A DNA stretch of 64,000 nucleotides from Sinorhizobium sp. B11. GTDB taxonomy: Bacteria > Pseudomonadota > Alphaproteobacteria > Rhizobiales > Rhizobiaceae. Where the stretch lies: positions 806,001 through 870,000 of the forward strand of contig CP091034.1 in assembly GCA_039725955.1 (NCBI GenBank), read 5' to 3'. The translations under genes and the position numbers were made by a program. Shown here piece by piece: positions 27,129-35,660 of the stretch; the first letter of the stretch is position 1, and every line of letters begins with the position of its first letter. The notes under the pieces were generated by a model. It was given only the letters and a program-made list of their open reading frames with translations, was not told where the DNA came from and ran no database searches.

Positions 27129-28555
27129 AGGCTCACCACCTTGTCCGGGTTCATGATACCGGCTGGATCGAAGGCGCGCTTGATGCGACGCATCAGCTCC
27201 ATCTCGATGGCGGGCCGGACCGATGCCAGCTCGTCACGCTTCAGCTGACCGATACCATGCTCTGCGGAGATCGAACCGCCATGGGCAAGCACCAGCCCAT
27301 GCACGATATGGTTCATCTCGTGCCAGCGGGCGATGAAGGCATCCTTATCGGCTCCAACCGGCTGCGAGATGTTGTAGTGGATGTTGCCGTCGCCCATATG
27401 GCCAAAGGCACAGATGCGCGCGCCGGGCATTGCCGCCATCACCGCCTCTCCGGCTTCCTTCATGAAGTGCGGGATCTTCGAAACCGGCACGGAAACGTCG
27501 TGCTTAATGGAACCGCCCTCGGGCTTCTGAGCGTCCGACATGCTTTCGCGCATATGCCAGAGCGCCTTCTGCTGCGCGACGGAGGAGGCGATTGCCGCAT
27601 CCTGCACGAGCCCTGCTTCGAAACCCTGTTCCAGCACGGCATTCATCATCCGCTCTGCCGTCTCGGCGGAGTCGGAGGTGGAGATATCAACAAGCACATA
27701 CCAGTCATGCGGCGTCTCCAGCGGATCGCGCACGCCGTCGATATTGCGCACGGTGATCTCGACGCCGAAACGCGGCATCAGTTCGAAGCCGGTCAGCGAA
27801 GTTCCGCAGAGGCTGGAAGCGAGATTGAAGAACGCGAGCGCGTCCTCGACAGACGAAAGCCCCGCAAAGGCAACCTGATGGCCGAGTGGCTGCGGGAAGA
27901 GCTTCAGCACTGCGCCGGTGATAATGCCGAGCGTGCCCTCCGCGCCGATGAAGAGATCGCGCAGATCGTAGCCGGTATTGTCCTTCTTGAGACGACGAAG
28001 CCCCTCCCAGATCTCGCCCGTGGGCAGGACGACTTCGAGGCCGAGGCAGAGCTGGCGCATGTTGCCATAGGCGAGAACTGCCGTGCCGCCGGCGTTGGTG
28101 GACAGGTTGCCGCCGATGCGGCAGGAACCTTCCGAGCCGAGCGAGAGCGGAAACAGACGGCCATGCGCTTCGGCCGCCTTCTGCACCTCGGCCAGGATCG
28201 CCCCGCCGTCGGCGACGAGCACGTTTGCGACCGGATCGACATCGCGGATCCTGTTCATGCGCTCGAGCGAAAGGATGACGTCCGCCTTGCCCTCACGCGG
28301 CGTCTGCCCGCCGACAAGGCCGGTATTGCCGGTCTGCGGTACGATGGCCGTGCCGGTTTCGGTGGCAAGCTTCATGATCGCAGAGACTTCTCCGACCGTC
28401 CCGGGCTTCAGCAGAAGAGGGGAGGAGCCATGATAAAGGCCGCGATTTTCGATGAGGTGCGGCGCGAGATCAGCTTCGCTGCGTAGCGCATATTTCTCGC
28501 CGACGATGGCGGTGAAACGCTCGATAATATCTGCCGAAATGCCTGTGCTGCTCAT
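27125..28555 (-). CDS. FAD-binding oxidoreductase (D-lactate/D-2-hydroxyglutarate dehydrogenase type)
   Basis: This 476-residue flavoprotein of the FAD_binding_4 (PCMH/VAO) family starts at ATG 28555, preceded by AGGAAGAGGG; an upstream frame to 28627 is less likely. The FAD-binding domain holds VPQTGNTGLVGGQTP (about 75-90) and GSEGSCRIGGNLSTNAGG (about 122-140); the FAD-oxidase C-terminal domain holds FGHMGDGNIHYN and SAEHGIGQLKRD, whose His residues normally bind a metal and substrate. The family oxidises D-2-hydroxy acids; the exact substrate cannot be told. It lies 19 bp downstream of the tsaC-like gene in the same direction, probably one transcript. Confidence 0.9.
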   Translation of the reverse strand: MSSTGISADIIERFTAIVGEKYALRSEADLAPHLIENRGLYHGSSPLLLKPGTVGEVSAIMKLATETGTAIVPQTGNTGLVGGQTPREGKADVILSLERMNRIRDVDPVANVLVADGGAILAEVQKAAEAHGRLFPLSLGSEGSCRIGGNLSTNAGGTAVLAYGNMRQLCLGLEVVLPTGEIWEGLRRLKKDNTGYDLRDLFIGAEGTLGIITGAVLKLFPQPLGHQVAFAGLSSVEDALAFFNLASSLCGTSLTGFELMPRFGVEITVRNIDGVRDPLETPHDWYVLVDISTSDSAETAERMMNAVLEQGFEAGLVQDAAIASSVAQQKALWHMRESMSDAQKPEGGSIKHDVSVPVSKIPHFMKEAGEAVMAAMPGARICAFGHMGDGNIHYNISQPVGADKDAFIARWHEMNHIVHGLVLAHGGSISAEHGIGQLKRDELASVRPAIEMELMRRIKRAFDPAGIMNPDKVVSL

Positions 28556-28574
28556 GGAACCCGGTCCCTCTTCC

Positions 28575-29549
28575 TTACTCGCGCGGAGCCGCTGCTCGCC
28601 GCAGTCGATCGTTGATTGCCTCTCCAAGCCCTTCGTCGGGGATCGGTGAAAAGGCGATTACGGCCGCGCCGCTGGCATCGGCCCTCTTCATGTAGTCGAA
28701 AAGATTGGCAGCCGCCTCCGAGAGATCGCCTCGCGGGCTGAGGTTCAGCGCGATAGCCGCTTGCTCGGCGCCTGCCACCCTGTCCGGACCGAAGGCAATC
28801 AAAGCTTCGCCGGGTTCCAGTGCCGTAGCGTCGAGCCGGACGGTCGCACCTGGCGCATAATGCGAGGCGAGCATGCCCGGCGCTTCGATCGCCGCTGCCG
28901 CCTTTTTCGAACGCAGCAAACGCTTGCCTGCCACCCGCTCGATTTCCTTGGCCGGCAGGCCGCCGGGCCGCAGGAGGCGCAGCTCGCCGTTTTCAACCTT
29001 GACGATCGTCGATTCCACGCCGACGGCACTCGCGCCCGCGTCGAGGATGAGGGGTATCTTTCCCCCGAGATCGGCTTCGACATGGGCAGCGCTTGTGGCG
29101 CTCACCTTGCCGGACGTATTGGCGCTTGGAGCTGCAAGCGGCCGCCCGAAGGCATGAATCAGATCGCCGGTAAAACCTTTGGGTATACGGATCCCAACGC
29201 TGTCGAGGCCTGCAGTCGCCAGCGCATGGATCGCGGTGCCTGATTTCAGCGGCAGTACAAGCGTCAGCGGGCCCGGCCAGAAGGCTTCTGCCAGGGCACG
29301 GGAGATGGGATCGAATTCCGCATAGGTCTCGGCCATGGCAAGATCCGCCATATGGCAGATCAGCGGATTGAAGCGTGGCCGCCCCTTTGTCTCATAGATG
29401 CGGGTGATTGCTGCCGGATTGGTGGCGTCGGCGGCAAGGCCGTAGACCGTCTCGGTCGGTATGGCGATCGCAAAGCCTTCGGCAAGTGCCGCGCAGCCGG
29501 CTTCGAGTGCCGTCTGCCTGTCCGCCTTGATGTCGATTATTGTTGCCAT
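28575..29549 (-). CDS. L-threonylcarbamoyladenylate synthase (Sua5 type)
   Basis: The enzyme makes threonylcarbamoyl-AMP from threonine, bicarbonate and ATP, the first step of the universal t6A37 tRNA modification. The 324-residue length indicates the two-domain Sua5 form rather than short TsaC. The YrdC domain has IPTETVYGLAADA (about 30-42), KGRPRFNPLICH and APSANTSGKVSAT; the C-terminal Sua5 domain begins after a linker with GMLASHYAPGA. ATG 29549 is chosen over an in-frame start at 29603, which would add unlikely residues. Its 3' end is 19 bp before the FAD-oxidase start. Confidence 0.93.
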   Translation of the reverse strand: MATIIDIKADRQTALEAGCAALAEGFAIAIPTETVYGLAADATNPAAITRIYETKGRPRFNPLICHMADLAMAETYAEFDPISRALAEAFWPGPLTLVLPLKSGTAIHALATAGLDSVGIRIPKGFTGDLIHAFGRPLAAPSANTSGKVSATSAAHVEADLGGKIPLILDAGASAVGVESTIVKVENGELRLLRPGGLPAKEIERVAGKRLLRSKKAAAAIEAPGMLASHYAPGATVRLDATALEPGEALIAFGPDRVAGAEQAAIALNLSPRGDLSEAAANLFDYMKRADASGAAVIAFSPIPDEGLGEAINDRLRRAAAPRE

Positions 29550-29638
29550 GTCCTGCCCGGTTTTGCTGCGGCAGTCATTAGGCCTTCCTTGCAGCGCGAT
29601 CAATCCCGCCCGGAACGGTGGATCAGCTGTCGCTGGAG

Positions 29639-30247
29639 CTACAGTTGGCGGATGATCTGGCGAAGCTGCTCGTTGCGGGCACCGAGCAGGAGGATATTGC
29701 GGATGGCGATCTGCGGATCGTTGGTACGGAAGAGCAGGCCATTGCCGCGCACCGAGCGGTCGACCACCATCCTCTCCGGCGTGCTTTCACCCGCCTTGAT
29801 CGCCACGGCGAAATACATGCGGGAATTCTGCACTGCGATATTGTCGAAGAAATTGTCGTTATCGCCGATGTCGGAATAGAAGTTGGCGATGTAGAAGGCC
29901 CACGCCACTTCGTCGTAGCGGGCGAATTTGGTGCGTGCGGCCGTGACATGGCAGTAGCCGAGATGGGGGCTATCGGCCAGCGTCCTATGGAAAATCAGCT
30001 TGGGGAACTGGATCGAGCGGTGGAAGCCGTTGATGTTCTGATGGGTCTTTTCGCCGGCTGTCTGCAGCTTGCGTGCGGTCTTTTCGGCGACTTCGTCATG
30101 TGTGAGATAGCGGCGTTCTTCCGGCAGCCAGTCCTCGCGGCGGCGGCTGATACGGCCGGTGCGCAGGAATTCCGAATGCTTGGTTTGAAGCCGCGGTTCC
30201 GCAGGCTTGATTTCTTCCCGCGTGTCGAAATATCGAAGTTTGGCCAT
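29639..30247 (-). CDS. Conserved rhizobial protein of unknown function
   Basis: The 202-residue protein is rich in charged and aromatic residues and has no signal peptide or membrane segment. Features are a basic N-terminal third (KLRYFDTREE, RTGRISRRREDWLPEERR), a HQNINGFHRS segment, AWAFYIANFYSDIGDNDNFFD and a C-terminal NILLLGARNEQLRQ. I recall similar rhizobial proteins, possibly catalogued as DUF6656, but cannot verify this. Codon use and protein-like composition support a real gene. It lies 89 bp upstream of the tsaC-like gene on the same strand. Confidence 0.7.
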   Translation of the reverse strand: MAKLRYFDTREEIKPAEPRLQTKHSEFLRTGRISRRREDWLPEERRYLTHDEVAEKTARKLQTAGEKTHQNINGFHRSIQFPKLIFHRTLADSPHLGYCHVTAARTKFARYDEVAWAFYIANFYSDIGDNDNFFDNIAVQNSRMYFAVAIKAGESTPERMVVDRSVRGNGLLFRTNDPQIAIRNILLLGARNEQLRQIIRQL

Positions 30248-30421
30248 GGCTTGCAGTCTTCGCTGTGAAGGGTTGCCGACAAGGATAGAATTTCATGCTT
30301 AACGCCCTGTTAAAATAACGGGAAGAAGGCACGGGAGCTGAAGGTTGAGGGCCGCATGTCGCAAATGCGATAGAGCTGTGCCCGGCGCATTGGATTCGCT
30401 TGTGTCTGAAGCACCAAGAAA

Positions 30422-30505
30422 TGTCGCAATTGACGACAATCAAAGGCAGGTGAGTGTTTCTGAGGGCCGCTCGGTTCCCTGTCGTCAATTTCGAAGCGGA
30501 TGTCG
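30422..30505. promoter_or_regulatory. TGTCG elements upstream of the Rieske oxygenase gene
   Basis: The 393 bp gap 30248-30640 has no gene but repeated TGTCG motifs. TGTCG-N7-CGACA is a perfect inverted repeat at 30422-30438. TGTCG recurs at 30480 and 30501, 21 bp apart (two helical turns), and once more at 30357. AATTGACGACA (30428-30438) is repeated in inverse at 30480-30490. This fits an activator site; the regulator is unknown. Confidence 0.4.
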
Positions 30506-30640
30506 CTTTACAACCAAACGGCCGGCATGCTCGGTGCTTAAATAACGCCATGACGAGTTTTCCTGATGGAGAAGGAAGCGGGCGCGCTTCCGCTGCAGGG
30601 CTCTGAGAAGAGTAGCAGCCACATGCACGAGGATAGGCAG

Positions 30641-31885
30641 ATGGATATTCGCAGCAACGTTTTGCGCCAGCTCAAGAGCCGCCGCGAGGGCTTCAGTCTC
30701 GAACAGCCCTTCTACATCGACGAGGATTATTTCCGTCTGGATATGGAGATGATCTACTATCGCGATTGGCTCTTCATCGGCCATGATTGCGAACTGCCGA
30801 AGCCGGGCGCTTACTTTACCGTCCAGATTGGCGAATATCCCGTCGTCATCGTGCGCGGACGCGACAATGTCATTCGTGCCTTCCACAACAGCTGTCGCCA
30901 CCGCGGCTCGCGCGTCTGCACCAAGGAGCACGGCTCGTCGGTGCGCCTCGTCTGCCCCTACCACCAGTGGACCTACGACCTCGACGGCAAGCTCGCCTTC
31001 GCACGCCACATGGGCGATGATTTCGACAAGAGCGGCTACGGCCTGAAGCCGGTTCATTGCGAAATCGTGGCCGGTTACGTTTTCATCTGCCTCGCCAATA
31101 ACGCACCGGACTTCCAGTCCGTGCGCGACAAGATCGAGCCCTATATGGCGCCTCATCACATCAGCGAGGCCAAGATCGCATTCCAGAGCACCATCATCGA
31201 GAAGGGCAACTGGAAGCTGGTATGGGAGAATAACCGCGAGTGCTATCACTGCGCCGCAAATCATCCTGAGCTCTGCCGCACCTATCCGGAAGCGCCGAGC
31301 GTGACCGGCACGGATGGTGGTGCCGACGATCCCGAGATCGCCGGCCATTGGGCGCGCTGCGAGGCCGCAGGTCTGCCGAGCAAGTTCCAGATCTCGCCAG
31401 ATGGACAGTTCCGCACCGCCCGCATGCCGCTGATCGAGGACGCCGAAAGCTACACCATGTCCGGCAGGCCCGCCGTCAAGCGCCCGCTCTCCGACGACGT
31501 CAAGATCAGCCGTATCGGCACGATGCTGCTCTTCCACTATCCGACGACGTGGAACCATCTGCTCGGCGATCACGCCATCTCCTTCCGCGTTCTGCCGCTG
31601 AGTGCCAATGAGACGGCAGTGACGACCAAATGGATCGTCCATAAGGATGCCGTCGAAGGCGTCGATTATAATCTTGAGGAACTGACCCACGTCTGGACCG
31701 AAACCAACGATCAGGACCGCCGCATCGTCGAAGAGAACGCATTCGGTATCCGCTCGCCGGCTTACGAACCTGGTCCTTATTCGTCGGTCCATGAAGGCGG
31801 CGTCATGCAGTTCCTCGAATGGTATTCGAACTTCATGGTCAATCGTCTGCAGGGCGATCAGGCCAAGCTCTCGGTCGTTGCCTGA
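30641..31885 (+). CDS. Rieske non-heme iron oxygenase alpha subunit, GbcA-like
   Basis: ATG 30641 follows GAGGA with a 7-base gap and gives 414 residues, the usual size of glycine-betaine/quaternary-amine monooxygenases. The Rieske centre is CRH at 85-87 and CPYH at 105-108. The mononuclear iron ligands are His203 and His208 in NRECYHCAANH; the residue bridging the two metal sites is Glu200 rather than the Asp of naphthalene dioxygenase, as in carnitine oxygenase CntA. A later NDQD supplies the likely Asp ligand. The family oxidatively demethylates glycine betaine, stachydrine or similar compounds. No ferredoxin reductase (GbcB) is adjacent, so the electron donor must be elsewhere. The substrate is inferred from family resemblance only. 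Confidence 0.85.
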   Translation: MDIRSNVLRQLKSRREGFSLEQPFYIDEDYFRLDMEMIYYRDWLFIGHDCELPKPGAYFTVQIGEYPVVIVRGRDNVIRAFHNSCRHRGSRVCTKEHGSSVRLVCPYHQWTYDLDGKLAFARHMGDDFDKSGYGLKPVHCEIVAGYVFICLANNAPDFQSVRDKIEPYMAPHHISEAKIAFQSTIIEKGNWKLVWENNRECYHCAANHPELCRTYPEAPSVTGTDGGADDPEIAGHWARCEAAGLPSKFQISPDGQFRTARMPLIEDAESYTMSGRPAVKRPLSDDVKISRIGTMLLFHYPTTWNHLLGDHAISFRVLPLSANETAVTTKWIVHKDAVEGVDYNLEELTHVWTETNDQDRRIVEENAFGIRSPAYEPGPYSSVHEGGVMQFLEWYSNFMVNRLQGDQAKLSVVA

Positions 31886-32028
31886 GAGCAAAGATCACCC
31901 GGTTAATGTCCGGTTCATTTCGCCTCCGGTAGAAATAAGCGTGAGGGCCGTTTACGGGTTGTACGGGAACATTTCTCCGTTTTATCCGTTCTTCGGCAGG
32001 CTTTTTCGCTCTTGATCGGAGATATGCA

Positions 32029-32514
32029 ATGTTTGGGCTGAGTAAGAAGGTCGCGACTGCGGTTGTGGCCGCCGCTGTCGTTGTGACGAGCTTTGTGCCG
32101 TCGCAGGCAATCCAGATGCCGGCCGCCCCGCAGGTGGAAAAGTCTTCGCCTGTCGAAAACGTCCAATATCGTCGCTATTATCGTCCGGGTTATCGCCCCG
32201 GCTATTATCCGGGATACCGTCCGGCCTATCGACCCGGCTGGTATGGCGGGTATCGCGGTTATTCCTACTACCGCCCGGGTTACCGTCACTATGAGGGCTA
32301 CTGGTATCCGCTGGCAGCCTTCGGTGCCGGTGCAGTCATCGGCGGAGCCATCGCCTCTCAGCCGCGCTACTATGCACCCGCGCCCGCGCCCACCGGCATC
32401 AATCCGAGCCATGTCGCCTGGTGTGAAGACCGCTACCGGTCGTACAGGGCCTACGACAATACTTTCCAGCCCTATAACGGTCCGCGCCAGCAGTGCTATT
32501 CGCCCTACTATTGA
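32029..32514 (+). CDS. BA14K family protein
   Basis: The 161-residue protein has an N-terminal signal or anchor (residues 1-28, [14 protein letters not shown] then PSQA), a long tyrosine/proline/glycine-rich region with repeated YRPGY units (about 47-90), a short hydrophobic [12 protein letters not shown] segment, and the C-terminal BA14K motif [16 protein letters not shown] ending [10 protein letters not shown]14K proteins were first described as an immunoreactive, lectin-like protein of Brucella abortus and are frequent in Rhizobiales. Export or membrane location is inferred. It stands alone; a strong terminator follows. Confidence 0.88.
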   Translation: MFGLSKKVATAVVAAAVVVTSFVPSQAIQMPAAPQVEKSSPVENVQYRRYYRPGYRPGYYPGYRPAYRPGWYGGYRGYSYYRPGYRHYEGYWYPLAAFGAGAVIGGAIASQPRYYAPAPAPTGINPSHVAWCEDRYRSYRAYDNTFQPYNGPRQQCYSPYY

Positions 32515-32536
32515 GGCGGAGCCAGAGTCCAAGATG

Positions 32537-32570
32537 AAACGCCCGGCCCTGTGAGCCGGGCGTTTTTTCT
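32537..32570. terminator. Terminator between the BA14K and CorA genes
   Basis: Eleven-base perfect arms (32537-32547 and 32555-32565) enclose a 7-base loop and are followed by a T run. It lies between converging genes and touches the CorA stop at 32570. Confidence 0.9.
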
Positions 32571-33562
32571 TAGAGGATATGCACGCGCTTCAGGAGCCAC
32601 CACGCAAACACGATGGAGGCGATGATCAGCCCGATGGCATATTCCGTTCCGTGGTCGCCGATGGCGAAGGGCAGGTTGGCCGTGTTCATGCCGAAAAAGC
32701 CTGTGACCAGCGTCGGTGGCAGCAGGAAGGCCGTCATGATCGACAGGATGTAAAGGTGGCGGTTCGTCTCCGAGGAGAGCTTGGAGTCGATTTCTTCGTG
32801 CAGCAGCCTTGCCCGGTCCTGCAGCGCGTAGACATCATGGTCGACAGTCTCCAGCCGGCTCGTCAGCCGCCCGGCAATATCGTCGAAGCCGAAGGGCATT
32901 TCGTCTTCGTCGGAGGCTGCGGCTCGGCGCATCAGCGCGAGCACGGTGCGCAGGTGGCGATGCAGACGGACGATCGTGCGGCGGACGGGAGCAAGCCTGC
33001 GGCGTTCGTCACGCGGCGCGTTGTCGTAGACGAAGTCCTCGATGAGGTTGAGCTCTTCGGTGAGCTCCATGACGACGGAGATCAGCGTGCGCTGAAACTC
33101 AGTTACAAGCAGTTCGAACAGATCGACGGGACGGGTGAATTTGCCCGGATTCTTCTCGATCATGACACGCGTCCGCTCTACGCTTCTCAGCGGCTGCAGG
33201 CGCGTGGTGATGATGAAACGGTCGGAGATGGCGAAATGCAACCAGCCGAGATCGGCCGTGTCCTGATCGAATTCGCGCTGGCAGTCCACCAGCGTGCCAT
33301 AGAGCATCTGCTCGTCGACGGTCAGGACCGCGTGCGTGTCTCGGGTGGTCAGCGCCGACTTGGCGTCATCCATCACGCCGAGGGTGTCGAGCAGGGCGGG
33401 CACGCGGGCATCGGCGAGATTGAGATGCAGCCAGTAGAAACCGTCATCGGCGGTCAGTTCCGCGGCCGTCGCGCTGTTTTGCAGCCGCACGGCCTTCTTG
33501 CTTTCCGGCGAGAAACGGTAGGCCCATACGAGACCGGGTATATTGACGGGCAAGGTATCCAT
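32570..33562 (-). CDS. CorA/ZntB family divalent cation transporter
   Basis: The 330-residue inner-membrane protein starts at ATG 33562, where MDTLPVNIPGLVWAYRF begins; the open frame upstream to 33754 is non-coding and crosses a RIME-like repeat. It has a large cytoplasmic domain (about 1-265) and two C-terminal membrane helices. The pore signature GFFGMNTANLPF (GMN) lies at the end of the first helix. ZntB and CorA proteins form pentamers moving Zn2+ or Mg2+; the MNTANLPF context and length suggest ZntB-like, but the ion cannot be settled from sequence. Confidence 0.9.
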   Translation of the reverse strand: MDTLPVNIPGLVWAYRFSPESKKAVRLQNSATAAELTADDGFYWLHLNLADARVPALLDTLGVMDDAKSALTTRDTHAVLTVDEQMLYGTLVDCQREFDQDTADLGWLHFAISDRFIITTRLQPLRSVERTRVMIEKNPGKFTRPVDLFELLVTEFQRTLISVVMELTEELNLIEDFVYDNAPRDERRRLAPVRRTIVRLHRHLRTVLALMRRAAASDEDEMPFGFDDIAGRLTSRLETVDHDVYALQDRARLLHEEIDSKLSSETNRHLYILSIMTAFLLPPTLVTGFFGMNTANLPFAIGDHGTEYAIGLIIASIVFAWWLLKRVHIL

Positions 33563-33600
33563 TATTGCCGATCCTCTCGCGAAAGCGATCAATCCTACTA

Positions 33601-33650
33601 AAGCAAGTCGCTCAAAACTGCACAGCGGTTTTGCAATAGCGGCACGCTTA
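33601..33650. repeat. RIME-like palindromic intergenic repeat, copy B
   Basis: It shares CAAAACTGCACAGCGGTTTTG with copy A (27041) in diverged form; pairing is CAAAAC-x-G with C-x-GTTTTG around CACAG. It lies 39 bp upstream of the CorA start. Confidence 0.65.
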
Positions 33651-33722
33651 AAACAAAGACCTTCTGCGCGGCTGCCGACCTGAAAGATCGCGACACGCTT
33701 AGAGTTTCTCCATGACGTTTGT

Positions 33723-33738
33723 TTGTGCAAGTGCACAA
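33723..33738. promoter_or_regulatory. Perfect 16-bp operator-like palindrome upstream of the acyl-CoA dehydrogenase gene
   Basis: TTGTGCA and TGCACAA are perfect 7-base arms with spacer AG. The region between the divergent CorA and acyl-CoA dehydrogenase genes (33563-33871) has no gene. Confidence 0.4.
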
Positions 33739-33780
33739 GGGAAAAGGCGCGCACGTCAGAGGTTGTCGACGGAAACCAAA

Positions 33781-33796
33781 TTGACGTTTACGTAAA
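33781..33796. promoter_or_regulatory. ACGT-TT-ACGT element upstream of the acyl-CoA dehydrogenase gene
   Basis: TTGACGTTTACGTAAA contains the perfect palindrome TTTACGTAAA (33787-33796). It resembles, from memory, sites of the MerR-family regulator LiuR that controls branched-chain acyl-CoA degradation genes in proteobacteria. Its location 76 bp before the gene fits such control. Confidence 0.4.
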
Positions 33797-33871
33797 AATC
33801 AATTAGCTCTTCAGCTGGAGGGGCTTGCGCGCCGGCTTTGCCGCATGTGGGCCAAAAGCGAGGAAAATAAG

Positions 33872-35650
33872 ATGTATAAGGCGCCGGTCGAGGAAATCGC
33901 GTTCACGCTGAAGCATGTTGCCGGCATGGTCGAGGTGATGGACAGCGGTCTTCTGGGCGATCTCGGCGAGGATCTGGTCGATGCCATCCTGACCGAGGCG
34001 GGACGATTTGCCACGGAGGAAATCGCCCCTCTGGCCGACATCGGCGACCGCCAGGGCGCCCGCCTTTCCAACGGGGAGGTAAGAACGCCGGACGGCTGGC
34101 GCGATCTTTACCGCAACTGGGCAGCCGGCGGCTGGAACGGTCTGACCGCGCCGGAGGAGTTCGGCGGCCAGGCCTTGCCGCACATGCTGAATGTCGCGGC
34201 ACTCGAAATGTGGAATTCCGGGTCCATGGCCTTCGCCCTCTGCCCGACCCTTACGATTGGCGCCGTCGAGGCGCTCAACGTGCACGGCAGCGTAGCTCTG
34301 AAGGACAGATATCTGGCGCGCATGGTGTCTGGCGAGTGGACCGGCACCATGAACCTCACAGAGCCCCATGCAGGCTCCGATCTCGGCGTGCTGAAGGCGC
34401 GTGCCGAACGCCGCGAGGATGGCAGCTATCGCATTTTCGGCCAGAAGATTTTCATCACCTGGGGCGAGCACGACGCTGCCGACAACATTATCCATCTCGT
34501 TCTTGCACGCCTGCCGGATGCGCCCGCAGGCACACGCGGCATCTCGCTCTTCCTCGTGCCGAAATTCCTCGTCAACGAGGACGGCTCGCTCGGCGCCCGC
34601 AACGATCTTCACTGCCATTCCCTGGAGCACAAGCTCGGCATTCATGGCTCTCCCACCTGCACCATGATCTATGGCGACGGCAAATTCGGTGATGAGACGG
34701 GGGCGGTCGGCTGGCTGATCGGCGAAGAGAACAAGGGCCTCGCCTGCATGTTCACCATGATGAACAACGCCCGCCTCGCTGTCGGCATGCAGGGGGTAGC
34801 GATCTGCGAAGCGGCGACGCAGAAGGCAATCGCTTACGCCAAGGAGCGCACCCAAGGCAAGGCGCCGGGCTGGAGCGGCCCGGGCATGAGCCCGATCATC
34901 GAGCATCCCGACGTCATCAGGATGCTGCTCACCATGAAGGCGCTGACGCAGGGCTCACGCGCCATTGCCTATACCTGCGCCCACGCAATCGATATGTCGC
35001 ACCGCGCTGCCGATCGTCGTGAACATTGGCAGGAGCGCGCCGCTCTCCTGACGCCGATCGCCAAGTCCTTTGCTACCGATGCCGGCGTGGATGTCGCCTC
35101 TCTCGGCATTCAAGTTCATGGCGGCATGGGCTTCATCGAGGAAACAGGTGCTGCACGCTATCTGCGCGACGCCCGCATTGCCCCGATCTACGAAGGCACG
35201 AATGGCATTCAGGCGATCGATCTCGTCACCCGCAAGCTGCCTTTGTCTGATGGCAAGCAGGTCGGGGGCCTCATCACCGAGTTGAAGGCGATCGCCGGGG
35301 CTGTTCGCAGTTCAAACCTCGACGGTTTCGGATCAACGGCGGACAGGTTGGATTCCGCCCTTGCCGATCTGGAGCAGGCGACAAGCTGGCTGCTCGCGCG
35401 TCTTGCCGAGAGCAGATCCGCCGAGGCTCTGGCGGGCGCGACGCCTTATCAGCGCCTTTTCGGTCTTGCACTCACCGGCTGCTATCTTGCCAAGGGTGGT
35501 CTGGTCCAGACCGCGGACGGGGCAGGCGAGAGCCGCATCGCGCTCTGCCGCTTCGCTGCTGAAAATCTTCTGTCCGAAACGGCGGCACTGAAAGACCGTG
35601 TCGTCAAAGGCGCCGATAGCCTTGCCGCAGCCCGTGCCATCCTTGCCTGA
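33872..35650 (+). CDS. Acyl-CoA dehydrogenase, long form (DmdC-like)
   Basis: ATG 33872 follows GCGAGGAAAA and gives 592 residues, the size of the subgroup with an added C-terminal domain (DmdC/AidB-like) rather than the 380-residue classical enzymes. An N-terminal helical cap starts MYKAPVEEIAF; FAD/acyl-CoA binding segments TGTMNLTEPHAGSDLG and FITWGEHD follow. GMGFIEETGAARYLRD and YEGTNGIQAIDL near residue 441 give the likely catalytic Glu441. The C-terminal extra domain spans about 470-590. It oxidises acyl-CoAs; the chain is unknown, but a coupled enoyl-CoA hydratase starts 10 bp downstream, pointing to a beta-oxidation or branched-chain pathway. Confidence 0.92.
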   Translation: MYKAPVEEIAFTLKHVAGMVEVMDSGLLGDLGEDLVDAILTEAGRFATEEIAPLADIGDRQGARLSNGEVRTPDGWRDLYRNWAAGGWNGLTAPEEFGGQALPHMLNVAALEMWNSGSMAFALCPTLTIGAVEALNVHGSVALKDRYLARMVSGEWTGTMNLTEPHAGSDLGVLKARAERREDGSYRIFGQKIFITWGEHDAADNIIHLVLARLPDAPAGTRGISLFLVPKFLVNEDGSLGARNDLHCHSLEHKLGIHGSPTCTMIYGDGKFGDETGAVGWLIGEENKGLACMFTMMNNARLAVGMQGVAICEAATQKAIAYAKERTQGKAPGWSGPGMSPIIEHPDVIRMLLTMKALTQGSRAIAYTCAHAIDMSHRAADRREHWQERAALLTPIAKSFATDAGVDVASLGIQVHGGMGFIEETGAARYLRDARIAPIYEGTNGIQAIDLVTRKLPLSDGKQVGGLITELKAIAGAVRSSNLDGFGSTADRLDSALADLEQATSWLLARLAESRSAEALAGATPYQRLFGLALTGCYLAKGGLVQTADGAGESRIALCRFAAENLLSETAALKDRVVKGADSLAAARAILA

Positions 35651-35660
35651 GGAGATGAAA

